A stretch of 64,000 bases of DNA, taken from NCBI RefSeq assembly GCF_001424185.1, contig NZ_LMOM01000043.1, positions 132,001 through 196,000 on the forward strand, given 5' to 3'. Each line of letters opens with the position of its first letter. Position 1 is the stretch's first letter. The stretch is from Deinococcus sp. Leaf326 (lineage in GTDB: Bacteria; Deinococcota; Deinococci; Deinococcales; Deinococcaceae). Below the pieces are notes generated by a model. It did not search any database, was not told the DNA's origin, and saw nothing but the letters and a program-made list of their open reading frames with translations. The position numbers and the translations under genes were made by a program. Of the stretch, positions 25,269-35,092 are shown piece by piece.

Positions 25269-26771
25269 ATGTCCAGCCCATCCCTTTCCCCGCCCCGCTC
25301 AGCATTCCAGGCCTATGTGGCCGAGTGGCTGCGCAACCCGCGCGGCGACGTGCTGTCGGGCATCCTGGTCGCGCTGGCCCTGATCCCGGAGGCCATCGCC
25401 TTTTCCATCATCGCGGGGGTGGACCCGCAGGTCGGCCTCTACGCCTCGTTCATCATCGCCATGGTGATCGCCTTCGTCGGCGGCCGCCCGGCCATGATCA
25501 GCGCGGCCACGGGCGCGATGGCCCTCGTCATGACCGGGCTGGTGCGCGACCACGGCCTCCAGTACCTCTTCGCGGCGACCATCCTCACGGGCGTGCTGCA
25601 ACTCGCGTTCGGCTGGGCGGGGCTGGCGCGCTACCTCAAGTTCGTGCCGCGCCCGGTCATGACGGGCTTTGTCAACGCGCTCGCCATCCTGATCTTCCTG
25701 GCGCAGCTGCCGCAGTTTGCGGGCGAGGGCTGGCAGATGTACGCGCTGCTCGCTCTCGCCCTGGCGATCATCTACCTGCTGCCGCGCGTGTTCCGGGCGG
25801 TGCCCAGTCCGCTGGTCGCCATCGTGGTCGTGTCGCTGGTGGCCGTGTTCGCGCACGCCGACGTGCGCACGGTGGGCGACATGGGCCGCCTGCCCAGCAC
25901 CCTGCCGCTCCTCAGCCTCCCGCAGGTGCCCCTGACGCTGGAGACGCTCGGCACCATCTTTCCGGTCGCGTTGACCCTCTCGCTCGTCGGACTCCTCGAG
26001 AGCCTGCTGACGGCGCAACTCGTCGACGAGCGCACCGACACCACGAGCGACAAGAACACCGAGTCGCGGGGGCAGGGTATCGCCAACGTCGTCACGGGCT
26101 TTTTTGGTGGAATGGCGGGCTGCGCCATGATCGGCCAGAGCATGATCAATGTGAGCAGCGGCGGGCGTGGGCGGCTCTCGACCTTCGTGGCCGGGGTCTT
26201 TCTGCTGCTGCTCATCCTGGTCATGCAGCCCCTCCTGGTTCAGATTCCGATGGCCGCGCTCGTCGCCGTGATGATCATGGTCAGCGTGGGCACCTTCGAC
26301 TGGAACAGCCTGCGCACCCTGACCCGCGTGCCGCGCGGCGAGACGCTGGTCATGCTCGCCACCGTGGCCGTCACGGTCGTTACCCACGATCTCTCCAAGG
26401 GCGTGCTCGTGGGTGTGGTCCTCAGCGCCCTGCTGTTCGCGCGGCAGGTCTCGCAGCTCTCCAGCGTGTCGTACGGCGACGCCCCGGACGGCACCCGCAC
26501 CTATCACGTCAATGGGCAGCTCTTTTTCGTCAGCACGCACGACTTCGTGCGGAGCTTCGACCTGACTGATCCGGCCGCTCCGGCCGTGCAGCGGGTCGTG
26601 ATCGACATGACCGGCGCCCACCTGTGGGACGGCTCGGCGGTCGCGGCCCTGGACAAGGTGCGGGCACGCTTCGCGGCGCGCGGCCTGCCGCCGGAGGTGG
26701 TCGGCCTGAACGCGGCCTCCGAGACGCTGATCGACCGGCTCACGGCAGGCGGCCCGGCGGGCGGTCACTAG
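25269..26771 (+). CDS. SulP-family anion transporter with STAS domain
   Basis: 500 residues. The membrane part (about 20-400) has the SulP opening [20 protein letters not shown], then [38 protein letters not shown], and the conserved [18 protein letters not shown] and [20 protein letters not shown]. The last ~90 residues are a STAS domain ([20 protein letters not shown] ... [20 protein letters not shown]) in which the usual phosphorylatable serine position is not obvious. The substrate could be sulfate, bicarbonate or a dicarboxylate. GAGGTG precedes the ATG at 25269. The 261-nt gap upstream (25008-25268) is GC-rich and holds no clear promoter except CATACT near 25105. Confidence 0.93.
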   Translation: MSSPSLSPPRSAFQAYVAEWLRNPRGDVLSGILVALALIPEAIAFSIIAGVDPQVGLYASFIIAMVIAFVGGRPAMISAATGAMALVMTGLVRDHGLQYLFAATILTGVLQLAFGWAGLARYLKFVPRPVMTGFVNALAILIFLAQLPQFAGEGWQMYALLALALAIIYLLPRVFRAVPSPLVAIVVVSLVAVFAHADVRTVGDMGRLPSTLPLLSLPQVPLTLETLGTIFPVALTLSLVGLLESLLTAQLVDERTDTTSDKNTESRGQGIANVVTGFFGGMAGCAMIGQSMINVSSGGRGRLSTFVAGVFLLLLILVMQPLLVQIPMAALVAVMIMVSVGTFDWNSLRTLTRVPRGETLVMLATVAVTVVTHDLSKGVLVGVVLSALLFARQVSQLSSVSYGDAPDGTRTYHVNGQLFFVSTHDFVRSFDLTDPAAPAVQRVVIDMTGAHLWDGSAVAALDKVRARFAARGLPPEVVGLNAASETLIDRLTAGGPAGGH

Positions 26772-26808
26772 GGCCGTCCGTCAAACGGCCCAGAACCGCA
26801 TAACGAGA

Positions 26809-26836
26809 CTGGCCCCGATCACACGATCGGGGCCAG
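26809..26836. terminator. Perfect 12-bp hairpin between convergent genes
   Basis: CTGGCCCCGATC / GATCGGGGCCAG with loop ACAC. There is no U-tract on either side. It sits between the sulP and TAP-peptidase 3' ends and probably protects or ends both transcripts. Confidence 0.65.
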
Positions 26837-26936
26837 GCCTGGAGTTGCTGCAAGGGTGCTTCGTCAGGCCCGCCCCCACGGAGATGGACCCTTCGTCCTA
26901 GGCGACCCGTGACATGTGGTCGCCCGGAGCCGTTTC

Positions 26937-28760
26937 TCAGCGCAGCGAGGTGGCCTTCAGGCCGTTGCGCCTAATGATGTCCTTGAGGAGCTGGAGTTCC
27001 GCCTTCGTCTCGGGCGTTGCGCCCAGAGCCGCCGGGTGCAGTCCCTGTGCGCCCAGGGTGTCCGTCCCCGCGTAGGTCTTGCCGATGGGGTAGACCTGCT
27101 CTTCACCGGGGAGCGGCAGCGCTCCGCAGACGTTGAACTTCTGGGCCGGCATGGTCCCGTCCAGGAAGTACCGGGCGACCTGAAGGTCCACGCAGTCCGT
27201 GCCGTAGGGGAAGGCGGTGTGCTGGGCCTCGTCGTCCACGAACAGCATCTTGGCCGAGGGGAAGGCCTTCAGGGCCGCCAGGGCGCCCTCGGCCGGGGTG
27301 GCGGGGTCGTACTCGTTTTGCAGCAGCAGGATGGGCGGCAGGTTCGCCGGCACCTCGGGGCGGCTGGCCGTGGGCGCCGGCCAGTAGATCGCGCTCGTCT
27401 CCGTGTAGCTTCCGCCGATGAGCGGGTGGGCCTTGGCTTCCTGGTTGCCGAACTCGATCCACTTCTGGGGGTCTTTCTCCCAGGCGGTGTCGTTGTTCAG
27501 GATGGCGTTGAACACGGCGCTGCCGTAGCTCAGCTCGACCTGGGCGGGCAACTCGTTGACGATGGCCAGGTAGGTGTCCACCATCGTCAGGGCTTCTTGC
27601 TGCGCGGCGGCGTCCAGGTCGGGCAGGCCGGAGTAGGTCTGCTTGGCCACGAGGTCGGCCAGCGCGGCGTTGTCCTTGACCTCGGGGTTGGCCTTCACCA
27701 CGGCCGCGAAGCCGCGCGCCGCCACGAGTTGCAGCGAGATATTGGGAATGCTCTGGTTGGAGTACAGGTTCTGGATGATGTTCGCGCCGCTGTACTGCTG
27801 GAGGGTGAATTTCAGGGCGCCGGGGAAGGCGTTGTAGACGGCGTATACGTCGGTGGCCGTCTTGCCCAGGCCGAAGACGTCGTCGTGGCGGGCGGCGTAG
27901 GCCAGGGCCACCTCACGGAAGGCGCGCTCGAAGCCCATCGGTTGAAGGTTGAACGAGTCCTGGAACGTGCCCGCAAAGGCCGTGTTGCCGTCGAGCAGCA
28001 GGCGGCCTGTGGATTCCGGGAAGCGCCGGGCGTACCACGACCCCAGCCAGGTGCCGTAGGAATACCCAACGTAGTTGAGTTTCGCGTCGCCCATGAGCTG
28101 GCGGGCGAGGTTCAGGTCGCGCGCGGTCTGGTCGGTGTTGATGTAGGGGGTGATGGGGTTTTTCAGGCAGCTCTGGGCGGCGAGGCGGGCGTTACGCAGC
28201 ATCGCGCCGATGTTCTTCTCGCTGCGGTCCTCGGAGGGGTACTGCTCGGGCGAGGCCAGTTCGTTGGAGCCGCAGGTGTAGCGCGAGCTCTGGCCCGTGC
28301 CGCGCGGCGAGAAGCCCACGAGGTCGTAGCCGTCGGCCAGGGCCTTGAGGGCCTGGCCTGCCGGGGTCTTCGTGTCGGCCTGATTCCACAGGTAGCCGTA
28401 GATGGCCCCGAAGAGCAGGCCGTCGCCGCCGGGGCCGCCGGGGTTGAAGAAGATGGCGCCCTTACGCGCGGCGGTGTCGGCGGCCTTCACGCGCAGCATC
28501 GAAAAGCTCATGGTGCCCCGGTCGGGCCGGTTCCAGTCGAGGGGCACCTGCACGTCGGCGCACTGGATGCGCGAGCCGACTGCCCTAATCACCTGCTGGT
28601 AGGGCACGAGGGTGGGATCGCAGGTGGTCCAGTTGAGCTGCTGGCCGGTGAACGACGCCAGAGGGTCTTCCGGCGTGGGCTCGGGGGTGGGCATCGTCGA
28701 GCAGGCGCCGAGAAGCAGGAGGCCGCTCAGTAGGGGCAGGGTCGTGAGGGTACGCTTCAT
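26937..28760 (-). CDS. Lipoprotein alpha/beta hydrolase, TAP/S33 aminopeptidase type
   Basis: 607 residues. The signal MKRTLTTLPLLSGLLLLGAC has its lipobox Cys at position 20. The mature part matches tripeptidyl aminopeptidases of the SlpD/TAP group: CADVQVPLDWNRPDRGTMSF, IFFNPGGPGGDGL (oxyanion region), YDLVGFSPRGTGQS, nucleophile elbow YVGYSYGTWLGS (G-x-S-x-G), LLLQNEYDPATPAEGA (acid) and DDEAQHTAF (His), the last two in the TAP-like C-terminal domain. It releases N-terminal peptides outside the cell. TATGGT lies 9 nt before the ATG. The same lipobox position as the subtilase at 18114 suggests a common set of surface peptidases. Confidence 0.93.
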   Translation of the reverse strand: MKRTLTTLPLLSGLLLLGACSTMPTPEPTPEDPLASFTGQQLNWTTCDPTLVPYQQVIRAVGSRIQCADVQVPLDWNRPDRGTMSFSMLRVKAADTAARKGAIFFNPGGPGGDGLLFGAIYGYLWNQADTKTPAGQALKALADGYDLVGFSPRGTGQSSRYTCGSNELASPEQYPSEDRSEKNIGAMLRNARLAAQSCLKNPITPYINTDQTARDLNLARQLMGDAKLNYVGYSYGTWLGSWYARRFPESTGRLLLDGNTAFAGTFQDSFNLQPMGFERAFREVALAYAARHDDVFGLGKTATDVYAVYNAFPGALKFTLQQYSGANIIQNLYSNQSIPNISLQLVAARGFAAVVKANPEVKDNAALADLVAKQTYSGLPDLDAAAQQEALTMVDTYLAIVNELPAQVELSYGSAVFNAILNNDTAWEKDPQKWIEFGNQEAKAHPLIGGSYTETSAIYWPAPTASRPEVPANLPPILLLQNEYDPATPAEGALAALKAFPSAKMLFVDDEAQHTAFPYGTDCVDLQVARYFLDGTMPAQKFNVCGALPLPGEEQVYPIGKTYAGTDTLGAQGLHPAALGATPETKAELQLLKDIIRRNGLKATSLR

Positions 28761-28884
28761 TGCAACCGGACCATAGCACCGCCCCTGACTTCGTGCGGGA
28801 AGAAATGAGGACGGGACAAGAAGCGGGCGCCGGCCACCCCGGACAGTCTTCATGTGCCGCCTTGACCTCGAATGGCAGCAGTCG

Positions 28885-28919
28885 GCCCTGGCCTCTCAGA
28901 TGGAAAGGCCAGGGCAGAT
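28885..28919. terminator. Hairpin downstream of the MFS gene
   Basis: GCCCTGGCC (28885-28893) pairs with GGCCAGGGC (28907-28915). On the plus strand it is followed by AGATTTT. It lies just after the minus-strand MFS stop and before the next minus-strand gene. Confidence 0.5.
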
Positions 28920-28926
28920 TTTCCTG

Positions 28927-30126
28927 CTACGCCGGGCGCAGACGCCGCAACAGCCCGAAGGTCGGTCCCCCCAGCGCGGCGACGAGGGCCGCGCCGATCA
29001 GGGCGAGGAGCAGCGCGGCGCGCAGGCCCCAGTGGTCGGCCGCGAACCCGATGATGGGCGGCCCCAGCAGGAAGCCCGCGTACCCGATGGTGGCGACCCG
29101 CGCGATCCCGCGCCCGGCCAGCGCGTGCCCGGCGACCCCGTACATCACCGGGACCACGTTGCTCAGGCCCAGGCCCGCCAGCGCGAAGCCTGCTCCGGCC
29201 AGCACCGGGTCGCGCGCGAGCAGCACGAGCGCCATGCCGGCGGCGGTGAGCAGCGAGCCGCCCCGCACGATGAGTTCCTCGCCCAGCCGCGCGCGCAGCC
29301 GGTCCCCGAACCAGCGCCCCAGCGTCATGGCCGTCACGAAGGCCGCGTAGCCCCAGCCGGTACTCGCCGCGCCCAGCACGTCGCGGAAGTACAGCGCGGC
29401 CCAGTCGTAGTTGGCCCCCTCGGCGAACATGCCCAGCGCGCACAGCCCGCCCAGCAGCAGTGTGGCCGTGCCCAGTGCGGACGGCGTGGCCGCCGGGTTG
29501 CCGGCCTGTTTCTCTGGGGCGTCGTCCGGGTGCGCGGCAGCGTCGGGCAGCATAAGCCGGCCGACGATCAGCGCGGTCAGGGTGGTCAGGGCCACCACCG
29601 TCAGCACGTGCGCCAGCATGGGTACGCGCCCCAGCAGCGCCGTACCCACCAGCGCCCCGACCACGCCGCCCAGACTGAAATAGGCGTGCAGCCGGCTGAT
29701 GATCGGGCGGCCCAGCCGTTTCTCGACGGTGACCCCCTGCGCGTTCATGGCCACGTCCAGGCAGCCGTTCAGCGCGCCGAGCAGCGCCAGGGACAGCGCC
29801 AGCGTGATCAGCGACGGCATGAAGAAGGGCACGGCCAGCGACAGCATGGTCAGCACCGCTGCGACCGCCGTCACCCGGTCGCTGCCCCAGCGCGCCGTCC
29901 AGCCGCCGGTAAAGGGCATGGTGGTCAGGCTGCCCAGCCCGAAGGCCAGCAGCGCCGTACCGATCTGGCCCTGCGACAGTTCCAGCCCGTCGCGCACGCC
30001 CGGAATGTTCACTGCCCAGGTGGCGAACAGCGCCCCGTTGATCAGAAAGACGGTGCTCACGGCCAGCCGGGCACGCTCGGCCCCCGGCGCGGCGGAGGTG
30101 GGGGACAGGGTGACGGGCTGACTCAT
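28927..30126 (-). CDS. MFS transporter
   Basis: 399 residues with twelve hydrophobic segments and a short loop after the sixth. FLINGALFATWAVNIPGVRD in TM1, FALAGLGLSNVVPVMYG and ARVATIGYAGFLLGPPIIGF near the C-terminus match the MFS group related to sugar and drug exporters (YbjJ/FucP-like fold). The substrate is unknown. It is divergent from a LacI-family regulator with a candidate LacI-type operator in the 89-bp gap, so a sugar or sugar-derived substrate is likely. A moderately good CCGAGG lies about 10 nt before the ATG. Confidence 0.9.
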   Translation of the reverse strand: MSQPVTLSPTSAAPGAERARLAVSTVFLINGALFATWAVNIPGVRDGLELSQGQIGTALLAFGLGSLTTMPFTGGWTARWGSDRVTAVAAVLTMLSLAVPFFMPSLITLALSLALLGALNGCLDVAMNAQGVTVEKRLGRPIISRLHAYFSLGGVVGALVGTALLGRVPMLAHVLTVVALTTLTALIVGRLMLPDAAAHPDDAPEKQAGNPAATPSALGTATLLLGGLCALGMFAEGANYDWAALYFRDVLGAASTGWGYAAFVTAMTLGRWFGDRLRARLGEELIVRGGSLLTAAGMALVLLARDPVLAGAGFALAGLGLSNVVPVMYGVAGHALAGRGIARVATIGYAGFLLGPPIIGFAADHWGLRAALLLALIGAALVAALGGPTFGLLRRLRPA

Positions 30127-30174
30127 GGCGAGACCTCGGGGCAGGGGAGAGGGCGGCGGGACGAATGCCCGACT

Positions 30175-30190
30175 TAATCGTTTCAGATTA
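30175..30190. promoter_or_regulatory. Candidate LacI-family operator
   Basis: TAATCGTTTCAGATTA is an imperfect palindrome with arms TAATC / GATTA; its left part includes AATCGTTT, which fits the LacI-family core AAnCGnTT. It lies between the divergent MFS and lacI-type genes, just upstream of the regulator's own -10. Confidence 0.55.
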
Positions 30191-30215
30191 CTGAGCGGTA
30201 CGCTAACATGCGTCC

Positions 30216-31289
30216 ATGTCTTCTGCCAAGTCGCCGGCCGGGCGCGTGACCCTGCGCGACCTCGCCCGCACCCTGGGCGTGTCGGTGGCGACCGTCAGCA
30301 ACGCCTACAACCGCCCCGACCAGCTCTCGCCCGAACTGCGGGAGCGCGTGCTGCAGGTAGCGCGCGAGCTGGGTTACGCCGGCCCCGACCCCCTGGCGCG
30401 CAGCCTGCGCCGGGGCCGCAGCGGGGTGATCGGCGTGGTGTACGACGCGCCGCTGGACTACGCCTTCGCCGATCCGGCGGCCGCGATCTTTCTGGGGAGC
30501 CTCGCGCGGGTCATTCAGCAGGGCGGCCTGAACCTGCTGCTGCTCGCCTGCGCGCAGGACGCCGCCCCGGTGCGCGGCGCGGGCGTGGACGGGTTCGTGG
30601 TGTACTGCGCAGCCGAGGGCAGCGAGCTGCTGGGTGCCGTGCTGGAGCGCGGTCTGCCGACCGTGCTGGTCGACCAGCAGTCGCAGCCCCAGGCTGCGCG
30701 GGTGGGGATTGATGACGTGGGCGGAGCGCGGGCGGCGGCGGCCCACCTGGAGGCGCACGGGCACCGCCACATCGGGGTGTTGTGCCTGGAACTCGGTCCC
30801 GATCCCCGGGCGGGCGAGGTGAACGCCGACCGCGAGGCCCAGCTCGCGTACTACACGACGGCCGAGCGGCTGCGCGGTTACCGCCAGGGCGCGCCCGGCG
30901 CCGCGCTGTACCTCGCTGAGACCGAGCAGAACACCCGCGAGGGCGGCGAAGCCCAGGCGGCGGCGCTGCTGCGCGCCCACCCCGAGATCACGGCGCTGCT
31001 GTGTATGAGTGACGTGCTGGCCCAGGGCGCCCTGCGCGCCGCCGAGGGCCTGAAGCTGGCGGTACCCGGCGACCTGAGCGTGGTCGGTTACGACGACCTG
31101 CCCGGCAGCGCCGCGCTCGACCTCACGACCGTCTGGCAGCCCACCGCCGACAAGGGCGAGGGCGTGGGGCGCGCGCTGCTGGCCCTGCTGGCCGGCGAGG
31201 AAACGGCGGACGTGTCCCTCCCCACCCGCCTGAGCGTGCGCGGAAGTGTGGGACCGGCGCCTGTGCAGGCCGCTGCCCTGAGCGACTGA
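30216..31289 (+). CDS. LacI-family transcriptional regulator
   Basis: 357 residues. The N-terminal HTH (VTLRDLARTLGVSVATVSNA) and hinge helix (PDQLSPELRERVLQVARELG ... DPLARSLRRGRSG) are standard. The periplasmic-binding-like effector domain (about 75-350) contains SDVLAQGALRAAEGLKLAVP and DLSVVGYDDLPGSAALDLTT. It probably represses the divergent MFS gene and itself through the site at 30175-30190, released by a sugar or nucleoside. TAACAT (30204-30209) is 6 nt before the ATG, a leaderless start. galE begins 40 nt downstream with its own -10. Confidence 0.94.
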   Translation: MSSAKSPAGRVTLRDLARTLGVSVATVSNAYNRPDQLSPELRERVLQVARELGYAGPDPLARSLRRGRSGVIGVVYDAPLDYAFADPAAAIFLGSLARVIQQGGLNLLLLACAQDAAPVRGAGVDGFVVYCAAEGSELLGAVLERGLPTVLVDQQSQPQAARVGIDDVGGARAAAAHLEAHGHRHIGVLCLELGPDPRAGEVNADREAQLAYYTTAERLRGYRQGAPGAALYLAETEQNTREGGEAQAAALLRAHPEITALLCMSDVLAQGALRAAEGLKLAVPGDLSVVGYDDLPGSAALDLTTVWQPTADKGEGVGRALLALLAGEETADVSLPTRLSVRGSVGPAPVQAAALSD

Positions 31290-31329
31290 AACGGCCCCCT
31301 GCGTTCCTGCGCCGCGCTACCCTGGACCC

Positions 31330-32322
<993 letters not shown>

Positions 32323-32365
32323 GTGGGGCTGTTTGCCGGCCCCAGGCCTCGCTCCAGAGTCTGTC

Positions 32366-32983
32366 CTACCCCCCCGTTCCCGGCGCTCGCCTGACCCAGA
32401 AGCGCATCGGCTTGGGGGTCTCCTCGCCGCCCGGCGTACCCACATCCGGCCAGCTCATCTCGGTCTGGAGGTCGGGGCACTCGGTGTAGCCGCGCGCGCG
32501 CCAGAAGGCGTCGAGCGGCCGGTAGTCGGCGGGCCGGGACGGGTGGTCCTGCGGACGCTGCACGGCGCAGAAGGCCGTGACCGGTAGACCCAGGGCGCGG
32601 GCGTGCGCCTCGCGCAGGTCGAAGAACCGGTGGCCCGCGCCCTGACCCCGGTACTCGGGCAGGAGGACGCTCTCGCCCAGATATAGCACCTCACTTGGCC
32701 GGAACTCGCCGCTCTCCTCGAAGGGCCGGCGGACCTCGGGGGTCTCGTGCACCAGCGGCAGGGCGGTGCTCGCACCCACCACCCGTCCGGCGTCGCGCGC
32801 CAGGGCCACGAAGGCGCCGGGCGCGGCAACGTAGGTGCGCAGGTAGCGTTCCTCGTAGGCGGGGTCGCCCCCGTACAGGTACGGAAAAGCGCGGAAGACC
32901 TCGCTGCGCAGCCGCGCGAGGTCGGGCAGGGCGGCGGCCAGCGTGTCCCCGGTCGCGGCCGTGATCTCCAGCGGCCCGGCCAC
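32366..32983 (-). CDS. GNAT-family acetyltransferase
   Basis: 205 residues, one GNAT domain. GESVLLPEYRGQGAGHRFFD is motif A with R-G-Q-G-A-G. The N-terminal FRAFPYLYGGDPAYEERYLR and the C-terminal RPLDAFWRARGYTECPDLQT are shared with a family of predicted acetyltransferases in which a conserved PYLY precedes the core. The substrate is unknown. It starts 5 nt after the NTF2-like gene on the same strand, so they form a two-gene unit. Confidence 0.85.
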   Translation of the reverse strand: MAGPLEITAATGDTLAAALPDLARLRSEVFRAFPYLYGGDPAYEERYLRTYVAAPGAFVALARDAGRVVGASTALPLVHETPEVRRPFEESGEFRPSEVLYLGESVLLPEYRGQGAGHRFFDLREAHARALGLPVTAFCAVQRPQDHPSRPADYRPLDAFWRARGYTECPDLQTEMSWPDVGTPGGEETPKPMRFWVRRAPGTGG

Positions 32984-32988
32984 CGGTC

Positions 32989-33396
32989 TCAGCCTCCGAC
33001 CTGCCGGGTCCAGTCGGCCAAGTTGTAGTAGTTCGTCACCCGGGCGATCAGACCGCCGCGAATCTCGAAGAAGGCGCCGACCGGCAGCACGTAGCGCTGG
33101 CCCGCCGCCTCGGGCAGGCCGGCGTCGGTGCGCAGGTATTCGCCGTGAATGACGAATTCGGCCGCCGCACGCTCGCCGCTGGGCGCCGCCATCACCACGA
33201 GGTCACGTGCCTGTTCGCGGTAGTGGGCGTCCATCTTGTCCAGAAAGGCGGCGAAGGCGGCCCTGCCGGTCTGGGTCTCGCCCTCGTTGACGTCGTGGCG
33301 CACGTCGTCGGTGAGCAGGGCCAGCATCCCGGCGCTGTCACCAGCGTTGAAGGCGGCGTAGTACCGCGTGATCAGGTCCGGCGTTGAGGTCGTCAC
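32989..33396 (-). CDS. SnoaL/NTF2-like protein (ketosteroid-isomerase-related)
   Basis: 135 residues of the cone-shaped NTF2 fold: DLITRYYAAFNAGDSAGMLA, LLTDDVRHDVNEGETQTGRA, AAEFVIHGEYLRTDAG, and a last strand RVTNYYNLADWTRQVGG. Members are small-molecule isomerases, hydrolases or binding proteins; no activity can be assigned. The start is the GTG at 33394-33396, because TATGCT lies exactly 6 nt upstream on that strand; an ATG further upstream ([10 protein letters not shown]) would run through this box. Transcribed with the GNAT gene that follows. Confidence 0.85.
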   Translation of the reverse strand: MTTSTPDLITRYYAAFNAGDSAGMLALLTDDVRHDVNEGETQTGRAAFAAFLDKMDAHYREQARDLVVMAAPSGERAAAEFVIHGEYLRTDAGLPEAAGQRYVLPVGAFFEIRGGLIARVTNYYNLADWTRQVGG

Positions 33397-33729
33397 CGCG
33401 TCAGCATAGGGGCTACGCTCCGGGATTGAGGGAGCAGAGATTGGGGGCATTTCAGAACATTTTCCCCCCTGGATTTGCTCTGTCCAGAACTTGTTAGGAG
33501 ATTCGTCGCTCAACAAAGCAAAGGACTGGAAAAAGGACGTTCTCACCCACCTGCATTTGCTCCTGAAACGTTTTCGCGGCAGACTGTGACTCAAGCAGAA
33601 TTTCTATCTTCTGCACAGCTCAGACATGACTTTGCGGCGGCCCCCGGCGATGTCCGGCCGGACCGCCTTTCAACGAACTTTTTCAAAGAACTGGCCCCAC
33701 CGAGAACTTGGCGACGAAGGAGTCCCGCT
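33397..33729. other. AT-richer intergenic region upstream of the gene at 33730
   Basis: 333 nt without a supportable gene, clearly less GC-rich than its surroundings. A weak promoter may be TTGCTC (33557-33562) and CAGACT (33580-33585) with 17 bp between them, giving a leader of about 145 nt. AAGGAG (33717-33722) is a good ribosome site for the GTG at 33730. Confidence 0.5.
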
Positions 33730-35034
33730 GTGAATCCCATGCGTTACATCATTACCCGGTCATGCCTGCAAGAAGGCAGCATGCGCCTGCTGAAGTACAA
33801 CGAAGCCCTGTTTCCGGCCAGTGGTCCGGCGACCTTCGTGGATGACCGGGGCGAGGAATACGCCGTGCAGATCGACCGCGATCAGCTGCGCGTGCTGGGC
33901 CTGGGACGGCTGTTTCACCGCCACAACCTCGGCGTGAACGACGTGATGATCGTGACGGCGCTGGAAGCCGGCCGCTACGCCGTCGAGACGGTCGTCAAGC
34001 CCTATGCCCAGGCCCCCGCGCCCCAGCGTGAGGCGGCTGCCTCCGCGTCGCCCGAGACCCGCCGCGTGGTCGTGTCTAGCACCCCCCACGTCCGGGAGGT
34101 TCGTACCCAGCAGGTGCCGGGCGCCCAGGCGGCTCCGGCCGCGGCCGCCCCCCAGACCCAGCCGGCGCCCGCCGCTGCTCATACCCCCGCGGCGCAGCCG
34201 GTGTCTGCTCCGGCGGCCTCCGCTCAGGACCGGTCTGCTCCGGCGCCCGCGTCCGGCGCCCCGGCCGAGGCGGCGCGTCCCGAGAAGCGCGGCGCGCCCG
34301 TGGCCGTTCAGCCGCCGGCGCCGGATGCGGGCCGCGCGGTGGCCGCGCCCGTGGCCCTGGGCGACAGCGACGAGGACCACGTCTCGGAATTCGCGCGCCT
34401 GAGCGGCTACCGCCTGGAATTCCCAGCGCCGGGCCTGATGCGCCTGAAGGCCGATCTGGGGCCGCAGTACGGCTATTCCGTGCTGCTCGCCACGAGTGAG
34501 GCGGCGGCCCGGCAGACCGAGTGGACGGCCGGCAGCGACGACCACCACCTGCTGCTGTGCGCCGAGACGCAGCGCCCGGCCGGATACAGCCGCCTGACCC
34601 GCGAGGCCCTGGGCGCCCTGAGCGAGCACGCCCGCTTGGCTCCCCTGAGCCCGGTGGACCTGCGCGGCTACTGGCGCGCCGGCGACGTGGACCTGGACAG
34701 CGCCGCCAGCGTGGCCGAACTGGTCAGTGCGCACCTCGCGCAGCGCGGCACCTTCAGCTTCGTTCTTCTGACCCTGGCGCAGCAGCCCGCGCACAGCGTG
34801 GTCAGCGTGCCGCGCCTCGCCGAGCGCCTGGGCAGCGGCGTGAACACGGCCGAGCTGAACACGGTCCTCGACACCCTCACCCGCGCGCCCTTCCTGGCCC
34901 TGACCCCGCTGCCGGGCGGCCAGTACCTGCTGCGGACCGGCGTAGGCGACCTCCTCGGCGACCTCGCCGACTATGCCCAGGGCGTGCGCCGCCGCGTGCG
35001 GACCCCCGCAGGCGCCGGACAGGTGACGGTCTAA
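33730..35034 (+). CDS. Two-domain protein of unknown function with Pro/Ala linker
   Basis: Not recognised. 434 residues. Residues 18-95 ([20 protein letters not shown] ... [20 protein letters not shown]) look like a compact beta-rich domain. Residues 97-210 form a Pro/Ala/Gln-rich linker. The C-terminal ~220 residues form a second globular part ([20 protein letters not shown] ... [20 protein letters not shown]) whose last segment may be winged-helix-like. The GTG at 33730 is chosen for the AAGGAG 7 nt upstream; the ATG at 33739 is possible. The long AT-richer leader and strong ribosome site are unusual here and suggest regulation or high expression. Nucleic-acid binding is possible but unproven. 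Confidence 0.8.
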   Translation: MNPMRYIITRSCLQEGSMRLLKYNEALFPASGPATFVDDRGEEYAVQIDRDQLRVLGLGRLFHRHNLGVNDVMIVTALEAGRYAVETVVKPYAQAPAPQREAAASASPETRRVVVSSTPHVREVRTQQVPGAQAAPAAAAPQTQPAPAAAHTPAAQPVSAPAASAQDRSAPAPASGAPAEAARPEKRGAPVAVQPPAPDAGRAVAAPVALGDSDEDHVSEFARLSGYRLEFPAPGLMRLKADLGPQYGYSVLLATSEAAARQTEWTAGSDDHHLLLCAETQRPAGYSRLTREALGALSEHARLAPLSPVDLRGYWRAGDVDLDSAASVAELVSAHLAQRGTFSFVLLTLAQQPAHSVVSVPRLAERLGSGVNTAELNTVLDTLTRAPFLALTPLPGGQYLLRTGVGDLLGDLADYAQGVRRRVRTPAGAGQVTV

Positions 35035-35092
35035 CCCCCACAACCCCACGACGCTTCCACTCGCGCCGGGCGGCCTTCTCTAGACTGCCCTG

